Below are positions 57,801-64,000 of a stretch of 64,000 nt of DNA, one piece after another. The stretch covers positions 39,981,452 through 40,045,451 of the forward strand of contig JAPTYO010000002.1 of the NCBI GenBank assembly GCA_036873135.1, written 5' to 3'. Each line of letters starts with the position of its first letter. The stretch's first letter is position 1. A program made the translations under genes and the position numbers. Below the pieces are notes generated by a model, which did not search any database, was not told where the DNA came from, and worked only from the letters and a program-made list of their open reading frames with translations. The DNA comes from Clarkia xantiana subsp. parviflora. Its lineage: Eukaryota > Streptophyta > Magnoliopsida > Myrtales > Onagraceae.

Positions 57801-58073
57801 GAAGCCGACGAAGTCCAGGCTCGAATGCGTTTGGCGACGGCTAGGTATTACAATCGGCGAGTTAAGTCCCGACAATTCTTCGTCGGGGAGCTGGTTTGGC
57901 GTCGCAACGAGTTCAACCTTTTGGATCGGATCGGCAAGATGTCGCCAAAATGGGAAGGACCTTACAAGGTCGTGGGGATGCCAGCCCCGAATGCATACAA
58001 GTTGGAAGACCTCGATGGCAGAGTATTGAAGCATTCTTTTAGTGGCGAACACTTGAAGAAACACCATGCTTGA
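54825..58073 (+). CDS. Pol of element C: RT, RNase H, archaeal RNase H, integrase (open frame)
   Basis: An uninterrupted frame of 1082 codons, naturally part of a gag-pol polyprotein; it has no dedicated start, and the upstream part is broken. RT: AWSPSDMPGISPDV, KWRMCVDFRDLNKACPKDC, catalytic YVDD (about 55440). The first RNase H lacks the leading Asp (YLAVSEIAISSVL). The second RNase H keeps all four acidic residues in YTDGSS, NNEAEYEAL, CDAALIVNQ and NVEADALS. Integrase keeps its zinc finger (HEGIAACHEGA, CDACQRY), D-D-E residues (GIDLVGP, ISDNGPPF, GQVESAN) and a C-terminal segment with WEGPYKVV, where a chromatin-interacting or SH3-like fold is usual. This is the best-preserved pol in the window; all catalytic residues I can check are present. 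Confidence 0.95.
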   Translation: MKIGSALAKETARELIDLLKKFKELFAWSPSDMPGISPDVIVHELKIDPAIKPITQKRRPMGTDKKIAIQQEVGRLLDAKFIKELRFQTWVANPVLVKKTNGKWRMCVDFRDLNKACPKDCYPLPRIDRLVDVTSGHELLSFMDAYSGYNQIKIAKEDAPHTAFYADSDIYHYDVMPFGLINAGATYQRMVNKLFGDMLGETMEAYVDDMLVKSRQVEDHVHNLAMAFERMRLHQVRLNPTKYAFGVHLGKFLGFMVSQRGIEVNPEKMRAIEEMQSPINHREVQVLNSRLAAMNRFLSKASDRSMPFFEVLRANKKFEWTAKCEEAFQALKQHLRTLPPLAKPVPSEPLYLYLAVSEIAISSVLVKVVEGNQVPVYYVSKVFAKSELNYPAVEKYLFALIITARKLRPYFNAHEITVLTNQPLKHILNRPDASGRLVKWVVELSEFRIHFALRTAIKGQALADFIALSTAPDLEEAGPVEGETMEVPTEEQPERAEQSEQPNEENTWEMYTDGSSSLDRSGASFLLIPPGGGEPLRYALALTFKATNNEAEYEALITGLKIARGTGVAHLRVKCDAALIVNQVQGRYEAKSPIMKKYLREVQALKESFKSFGIEAIPREENVEADALSKFALGAPLEENRKVHFLEKVILSTIDPTQVCAMEAGQEEEHTWMTPIVAYLTTGAAPDDKVAADRISRIAANYVMLDNQLYKNGWFSTPYLKCVAEPDTSRILKEVHEGIAACHEGARSIMRNVLNLGYYWPTMSKEATALVRSCDACQRYAPSIVAPAANLTSIKSAWPFAQWGIDLVGPLPQAQGQCKYLLVAIEYFSKWIEAKALAITTGKQIVRFLQTHIVSRYGIPKVVISDNGPPFNRSQVKEYLEELSIEHRTDSVRHAQTNGQVESANKIVMDGLKKRVYALKGKWLNELENVFWAVKTTPKRATGETPFGLVYGTEAVAPVEVAVASHRMRYYEPLTNDEMKRLDLDLLEEKRREADEVQARMRLATARYYNRRVKSRQFFVGELVWRRNEFNLLDRIGKMSPKWEGPYKVVGMPAPNAYKLEDLDGRVLKHSFSGEHLKKHHA

Positions 58074-58074
58074 T

Positions 58075-58760
58075 GAAAAGTCGCCTTAAGTGGTGCCCGA
58101 TGAAAAGTCGCCTTAAGTGGTGCCCGATGTAAAATAGCCTTAAGTGGTGTAAGTTATTTGTCGTTTGATTCGATGTAAAGCCAATTTTGTGCCATCAATT
58201 AATAAAGAGGTTGCTTCCAGTAAGAATTATTCTTAGATTTATTCTAAGCATTAAAAAGCCGCCTTGAGTGGTGCACGAAAAAAGTCGCCTTGAGTGGTGC
58301 CCGAAAAAAGTCGTCTTAAGTGATGCATGAATAAAGTCGCCTTAAGTGGTGCACGAGAAAAGTCGCCTTAAGTGGTGCACGAGATTAAGTCGTCTTAAGT
58401 GATGCACAAGATTAAGTCGTCTTAAGTGATGCACGAGATTAAGTCGTCTTAAGTGATGCATCAAAAAAGTCGCCTTGAGTGGTGCACGAGATTAAGTCGT
58501 CTTAAGTGATGCATGAAAAAAGTCGCCTTGAGTGGTGCACGAGGTTAAGTCGTCTTAAAGTGATGCACGAGATTAAGTCGTCTTAAAGTGATGCACGAAA
58601 TTAAGTCGTCTTAAGTGGCGCGTGATTCTTAGATTTATTCTAAGTATTGAAAAGCCGCCTTAATTGGTGCATGAGGGTAAGTCACCTTAAGCGGTGCAAG
58701 TTAGTAAATCGTCTTAAGTGATGTATGAGAATGTCTTAAGTGTCGAGGCTACGACTTAAG
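58075..58760. repeat. 3' tandem repeats of element C
   Basis: Many degenerate copies of a unit of about 27 bp, such as GATGCACGAGATTAAGTCGT plus CTTAAGT, alternating with AAAGTCGCCTTGAGTGGTGC. TTAGATTTATTCTAAG occurs at 58233 and again at 58626, so a large segment may have duplicated. The array lies between convergent pol and accessory genes. Confidence 0.93.
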
Positions 58761-58890
58761 CAAGTATAGTAAAGTCACTTGGAGAAGTGCATCGAAAAAA
58801 TCGGAACTAAGAAAGTCTGATAATTGATAAGGGCTCGAAGGCCCGACGATTACAAAAGGAGGAGAATACAAGGACTCTAGAGGTAAGCAT

Positions 58891-61579
58891 TTAGGCTTGG
58901 TCCTTGTCAACGGCATCTGCGGGAGCTGGGTCCGCGAGGTCGGTGGCAGAAGGCTCCACAGGGTTAGCCGCGGGAGGATCGACTATCGGGGCATCAGCAC
59001 TTGGAGGCTCTGCTGTGTCTTCGACAATCGCGGGAGTACTCCCCCCATCACTCTCCTCCGAAAGAGCAAAGTATTTCTTCGCGAAGGGAGCAAGAGAAGG
59101 AGACTTGTTGAAGTTAATGGCGTCGCCATACTCCAGGTGGAGCTCCTCAAACGCGTTAAAGAAGGTGTTATCCACCTCCGCGCTGTAGAACTTCACAGCG
59201 TCAGCCTGGAAGTCTTCAGACCTCCGATAATCCTCCCCACCCTTGATCTCGGCCGCGACCAGCTGCGCGGGAACCCCCGCAACTTGCTCCTCCAGAGCCT
59301 TCTTCTCGAGGACCAGCTTGTCCTCAGCAGTCTGCCGCTCCTGTCACTCCCGCCTCAGGAGCCCCTCGAAGTCGCCAACCTGCTTTTGGAGGTCCTGAAC
59401 CTTTCGGTCGAGGATGGCCTGCTCCTTGGCCAGTTTCCCCCGCGAAGATTTGGAGGCCGCAAGATCCTCCTTAATCTTGGCGATGGCCGCCCGGTCCCGC
59501 TCCCGGGACTCCTCATAGGCAAAGAGGTACCCAAAGAGACGGTTGAAGTCCCCGAGCTCCTACGATAGAAGAAAGAAAAGTGTTAATGGACAAGCAACCT
59601 GTCTTACCGATGAAAAGGGAGAAGCGAAGTTTTACCTCTATCCGACGCAGGGACATCTCTCGAACATCCCGACACATCGCCTCCCGATTCAGGGAAATCG
59701 GATACCGCATGGTGGGCAGGATCGAGCCTGCCAGCAGATGCAGAGCCAGTTCTTCATGGGCATCCCCTTGTCGAAGCTGGACCCCTTGCAGCGTTTGGAT
59801 TGGGGTCCAGGGAGCATCCACCTGCGCGGGGTCGAAGGCCCTATAGAAACTCCCGTCGAGAGGGAGAGGAGGAGTGCCAGCACGAGTCGTGGAGGGGCGC
59901 ACCTCCGGCTCGACCCGGGCGGGGGAAGGAGTGAAGTCGTGGATGGGCGACGGCTGTCGCTGCTGCGGAGAAGACGAGGGGGGCAGCCCCTGAGAGGTTG
60001 GTTTCAAGGGGGACTGCCCCGTCCTCCGACGATGATGAAGGGAGCCACCCTCCTCGGAGGAGTCCAAGGTTTCCACCCGACGAAATTGTTCGCCGGTCGG
60101 GGTTTCCTCCCCAGTTGAAGAAGGCACCCCTGCTGAGGGTGGTGCACCCGCGGAAGCTTCAGCGCCCGACGGAGCTCCTTAGTGACCTGCACCTAGAGGA
60201 CGAGAGGCTTCAGAAACGTAATCAGGGAGTTCATCAGGATTCTTACACCAAACAATACGTCGGGAGACATATTGGTCCTTCCCGTGGTAATTGTAGTAGC
60301 CCGCCTTTAGGACACGAGGAATTTCCCCTCGAAGGACTCGTTTGACGTCAGCAATGCGGGCCTCCATGGTCGAAGGAATCAACTCCTTCGGGACCATCCT
60401 CCTGTACGATTTAATAGCGAGGCGGAGCTTTTTACCTTCTTCAGCGTTTTGGACGTCGAAGAGCTTGTCCACCTCCACGCGGCTCCGTTTTGGTTGCTCC
60501 GCGGAAGGAGATCCCGCTGAAGCAGCAGCCTTCTTGGCTGACTTCCTCTTCCACGTGGGGCGGACAGCATCGGTCTCCCCCTGCTTAAGGATCAGATTAG
60601 TCAGCACGGATATCTTCTTGGCTGCAAATAGTAAAATAAAAAGGATTAGAGATTTACCCACGAAACCATATTGGAGGGGCCGTCGAAGAGCTGCCCCCCG
60701 GAGATTATGTCGAGGAGTCGGATCCCGGCATTCACCAGGTCCCACTCCACGAGAGTATTAGCATCGAGAGGAGTGTAGGACTCCCCCCACCGGTAAAGCT
60801 GGATGAGCTGAAGAGTTTGGAAGTCCTCGTCGGTGTAGGTGTGGAAGGCGGGAGGAGAATCTGCTTCCACCTCCCATCGGGGCCACGGGATCGAGGAGTT
60901 TTTGATGAAGAAGTAGCTCCTCTTCCACCCACTATTGTCGGACCCCGTATCGACCAGGAGTCCCCGACCCTTGACCACCTTCCAGGTGTCAGAGGTCCAG
61001 TTGCACAACCCGAGTTGCGTCTTGTTCCACTTCGGCATCCGGGGGTAGAAAGCGCAAACCCCTGCCTCGTTGCACTTCATCCCGTAGAAGGTCCTGAAGA
61101 GCTTGAAGCTGTATACCCACTGCTGTCGGAAGCAGAGGACTTGGAAGGCGTTCCACAAGCGTATGGCGTGTGGAGAGAAAGTGGTCGGATGAGTTTTGTA
61201 GTGCTGGCACATCTCGACCAGATTACCGCAGAAGGGAAATCTGATCCCCGTGGATACTTGTCCCGTAGAGACAAATACCTCCCCTTTCTGGGGACGAGTA
61301 ACCTCAAGGTTACCCGAGGGACGGGGCCAGGGATAGGGGAAACGAGGTTCCCAAGTGGAGGTGATACATCCCTCCCGGAGAGCTGCATCGTAGGCGGTGC
61401 TGGAAATTTCGTTCAGACCATAATCGAAGTTAAAGGGCTTCCTTCCCTCGGAACCGGATTCACTGTCTGAAATCAACCATGGAAAGGGACATTGGGTTTT
61501 CCAGGAAATTGCGAACAAATCAAGCAGAAATAAAGAGAGAGGATAAGCAAACAACAAAAGAGAAACCCTTACCAGACAT
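58891..61579 (-). pseudogene. Spliced accessory gene of element C, antisense to pol, two stops
   Basis: Best-preserved copy. Predicted exons (minus) are 61579-61573 (ATGTCTG), 61466-60658, about 60616-59636 and 59559-58891. Introns are 1 (106 nt, GTAAGG..TTTCAG), 2 (36-41 nt, acceptor uncertain) and 3 (76 nt, GTAAAA..TCGTAG). The N-terminal domain has AALREGCITSTWEPRFPY, GIRFPFCGNLVEMCQHYKTH and FRTFYGMKCNEAGVC. The basic patch is TWKRKSAKK, followed by an acidic/Pro-rich linker. The coiled coil is in exon 4 and the tail is DKDQA. TAA at 60181-60179 and TGA at 59346-59344 interrupt otherwise continuous frames. It resembles the antisense accessory genes described in some Tat elements such as maize Grande; function unknown. 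Confidence 0.87.
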
Positions 61580-61739
61580 GATGATTGAAGGTTGAAGGAA
61601 TGAACTTGAGGTTGCCGGAAAAGACGATCGGAGGGACACTAAGGTCTTCGAAAACGCAGAGCTTGAATTTGTAGAGAAATTGCAGAGAGCTTTTGAAAAT
61701 TCGAAGACGGTAAAAGTGAAACTGTGCCCACGGTTAGGG

Positions 61740-61746
61740 TTTTATA
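61740..61746 (-). promoter_or_regulatory. TATA box of the antisense gene in C
   Basis: The minus strand reads TATAAAA, about 160 bases upstream of the ATG at 61579. Confidence 0.7.
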
Positions 61747-61957
61747 GACGAAGAGGACAGTCGAAGGGACGCTTCGATCTGAATCGTCGAAGTTGAAGCG
61801 TTCTGATCTGAACCGTTGAGATGAAACGTGCAGAATGGCAACGGACGCAATGATGAAACAGCCTGAAAAGCATTCTTCAGAAAAAGCATGCGCGAAAAAT
61901 CAGGCACGAGTACTGAAGACATCGCTTCGTTAACTGCTGCATTAAATGGCTGGGAAA

Positions 61958-61974
61958 CCGAGGAGTCCTCTCGG
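61958..61974 (-). promoter_or_regulatory. Conserved palindrome upstream of the antisense gene (C)
   Basis: CCGAGGAGTCCTCTCGG, a slightly altered copy of the palindrome in D and E. It has the same flanks (CATTTAATGC-like on one side, GATTTGGCA on the other), about 210 bases upstream of the TATA box. Confidence 0.72.
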
Positions 61975-62115
61975 ATTTGGCAGTTATCCACAAGATATTG
62001 AGGAAACGCGAACGAGAAGACTCATACTGAGTAACTATGCCAAGGGTCAGATCCCCGACTTTGATGTGGGGAGATCGGGAGTTGAAAAGACACGACGAAC
62101 TGAAAGTCCCTCATG

Positions 62116-62128
62116 TCTTGGGGGCAAA
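62116..62128 (+). other. Polypurine tract of element C
   Basis: TCTTGGGGGCAAA directly before the 3' LTR. Confidence 0.88.
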
Positions 62129-62795
62129 TGATGGGTTTCGCTACAGCCGTTAGACCCTTTAACGGTGAGGAAACGGCGAGCAGGCCCACTGGGCCCTAAA
62201 ATAGAGGTCAAGAAGACCAAGGTGAAGGGTCCCGATGTAGGGAGTCCCGATGATGAAGGGTCCCGACAGAGTCGGTCCTGACAGGTGAGCTGGAAGCTCC
62301 CGATGAGAAGCCTTTAAGTAGGCCCCGATGATGAATCCCTGAGAATGATTGGCCCTGTCACGATGACGAGGGGCCCCGAGCGGTGACACAACGAGATAAC
62401 TCTGGAGTCCTCGATGTTAGTCGGGACTTGCTATCAGAGGTTAAGGCCAAGATACGTGGGGCGTGGCCGAGATACGCGGAGCGTAGTTAAGATACGCGGA
62501 GCGTGGCCGAGATACGCGGGGCGTGGCCGAGATAAGCGAGATCATGGCCTAGATAGGCGGGATCGTGCCCGAGATACGCGGAATACGGGCTAACCACCCC
62601 CAACGGTTCACAAGGTAACTGAGGTACCTCTCCGCCTATAAAAGGGCAGAGGTCACCTCAGATCAATTATGTTGTTATATACACTTTGAGATTCCTGCTT
62701 GCCACCCGGTCTATCCCCTATTTGCAGGACCACGTGGAGCGAAGGAGCTAGGATCGCCGTCAAGGACCGTACCGGAGTTCCACCGTGATCCAACA
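62129..62795 (+). repeat. 3' LTR of element C
   Basis: The LTR is 667 bp from TGATGGGTTTCGC to GTGATCCAACA. It lacks about 50 bp between GCTTGCCAC and CCGGTCTATCC that are present in the 5' LTR (about 52297-52350). Confidence 0.95.
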
Positions 62796-64000
62796 CTAGC
62801 CAATGACCCTGCAAGGCATAGACCCTCTTCTTCAAGCCATCCATTACGATCTTGTTGGCTGATTCCACTTGCCCATTTGTTTGAGCGTGGTGGACCGAAC
62901 CTATCTGATGCTCAATGTTCAGCTGCTCCAGATACTCCTTCAACTGAGCCCCATTGAACGGAGGACCATTATCGCTGATCAACACTTGAGGAACCCCGTA
63001 CCGGGATACGATTTGAGTCCGGAGAAACTTGAGGATATGCTGCCCCGTCGTCTTGGCCAACGCCTTAGCCTCTATCCACTTCGAAAAGTAATCAATGGCT
63101 ACAAGTAAGTACTTGCACTGACCTTTTGCTTGTGGAAGGGGTCCCACTAAGTCACCCCACTGCGCGAAGGGCCAAGCACTCTTGATGGACATCAAATTCA
63201 CAGCGGGAGCCACGATGTTCGGAGCGTACCTCTGGCACGCATCACACGATTGGACCAACGCTATCGGTTCCTTGTTCATCGAAGGCTAGTAGTAGCCCAA
63301 ATTCAGCGCTTTCCTCACAAGGGATCGGGCCCCTTCATGACAGGCCGCGACTCCTTCGTGCAACTCTCTCAGAACCCGATTCGTGTCAGGCTCCGCCACA
63401 CATCTCAGAAAAGGTTTTACATGCCCCTTCTTATATAACTGTTTTTCCACCATCACGTAGTTGCTTACGATTTGACGCAACCTAACAGCTGCCACTTCAT
63501 CGTCGGGGAGTGCCCCCGTAGTCAGGTATGTGACTATCGGGGTCATCCAGGTGGGGTTCTCTTCGTCCTCCGATCCTGCTTCAATAGCACATACCTCCGA
63601 TGGATCGATGGTTGAGATAATTACCCTCTCCAAAAAGTGCACCCTCCGATTCCGATTCTCCTCGGGGGCTACCCCCAGGGCAAACTTGCTTAAGGCATCT
63701 ACCTCCGCGTTTTCTTCCCTCGGGATTGCCTCAATGTCGAAGCTTTTGAAGCTTCCCTTCAAAGTCTGCACCTCGTGCAAATACTTCCTCATTGTCGGGT
63801 TCTTCGCCTCGTAATTCCCCTGAACTTGATTCACGATCAGGTTAGCATCACACTTCACCTTTAAATGATCAACTCCCGTACCTTTGGCGATTTTAAGGCC
63901 CGTGATGAGAGCCTCGTACTCAGCTTCATTATTGGTGGCCCTAAACGTCAAGGCCAAGGCATATCGCAGGGGCTCGCCTCTACCGGGCGGTATCAATACA
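62796..64000 (-). pseudogene. gag-pol: Archaeal-type RNase H and integrase of element D
   Basis: From the window edge leftwards: RNase H (PPGRGEPLRYALAL, NNEAEYEAL, CDANLIVNQ, ENAEVDALS), then the integrase zinc finger (HEGVAACHEGA). A TAG at 63288-63286 stands where E and C have Trp (GYYW). The integrase continues with CDACQRYA, QWGDLVGP (the Ile of GIDLVGP is lost through a 3-bp deletion), ISDNGPPF and GQVESAN. It is interrupted at GHWL by element C, whose duplication CTAGC is at 62796-62800. Confidence 0.93.

Larger units (their letters stand above)
51724..62795 (+). mobile_element. Tat-lineage Ty3/gypsy element C, full-length (11.1 kb)
   Basis: Complete structure with exact target duplication CTAGC (51719-51723 and 62796-62800), inserted in the integrase gene of D. 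A hand alignment of the two LTRs gives about 15 substitutions in 667 shared bases (about 2%) plus one 50-bp deletion in the 3' LTR. Pol is open for 1082 codons. Gag-protease carries several stops. Confidence 0.96.
46251..64000 (-). mobile_element. Tat-lineage Ty3/gypsy element D (3' part; interrupted by C; runs off right edge)
   Basis: From left to right on the plus strand: inverted 3' LTR, PPT, accessory gene (plus strand), tandem repeats, and the end of pol (minus). Then comes element C (51724-62795), followed by more pol to the window edge. It is inserted in LTR H after 46250; the left duplication would be ACGAC. Its 5' LTR is outside the window. Confidence 0.92.

Overview
This window is repeat-rich nuclear DNA of a flowering plant, and I see no host gene in it. 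The evidence is a set of plant-type LTR retrotransposons: Ty3/gypsy elements of the Tat lineage with a second, archaeal-type RNase H; Ogre-like elements primed by tRNA-Arg; and Ty1/copia elements primed by initiator tRNA-Met. They are inserted into one another, as in pericentromeric heterochromatin. All coordinates and repeat lengths were read by hand and may be off by a few bases.

Left part (1-13,961). Tat element A (minus strand, running off the left edge, LTR 2726-3425) sits in the integrase gene of copia element B (minus). The 5' LTR of B (5190-5375 plus 10770-10903) is split by Ogre-like element I (5376-10764, target duplication CTAGA). I itself holds a 5'-truncated copia J (about 8405-9997). 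B lies in a scrambled copia relic (10904-12110), followed by weakly readable non-coding DNA.

Middle (13,962-21,417). Two 5' LTRs of one copia family (K1 and K2), an inverted fragment of a related LTR, and a decayed element L with a tRNA-Asp-like primer site.

Right part (20,236-64,000). This is a deep nest. Copia K2 is broken at 21,418 by an LTR of Ogre-like element H. H is broken by copia G (22164-45732, duplication GAGCA) and again by Tat element D (46251 to beyond the right edge). The 5' LTR of G holds Ogre-like non-coding element F (22375-40679). F holds Tat element E (25443-36252, duplication TGGCC). D holds Tat element C (51724-62795, duplication CTAGC). The chain K2>H>G>F>E is five insertions deep, and four of the insertions in the window have exact target-site duplications.

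The most interesting system is in Tat elements C, D and E. Downstream of pol, on the opposite strand, each carries a gene-like unit with its own TATA box, a 7-nt coding first exon, and introns 1 and 3 at the same positions with GT..AG borders. Its predicted protein has a gypsy-associated N-terminal domain, a basic NLS-like patch, a coiled coil and a KDQA/V tail. A block of about 45 bp around the palindrome CCGAGGAGTCTCCTCGG is almost unchanged upstream of all three promoters. Pol and this gene converge on a tandem-repeat array whose unit differs between elements. All the copies here carry disabling mutations, so any protein would have to come from intact relatives elsewhere in the genome.
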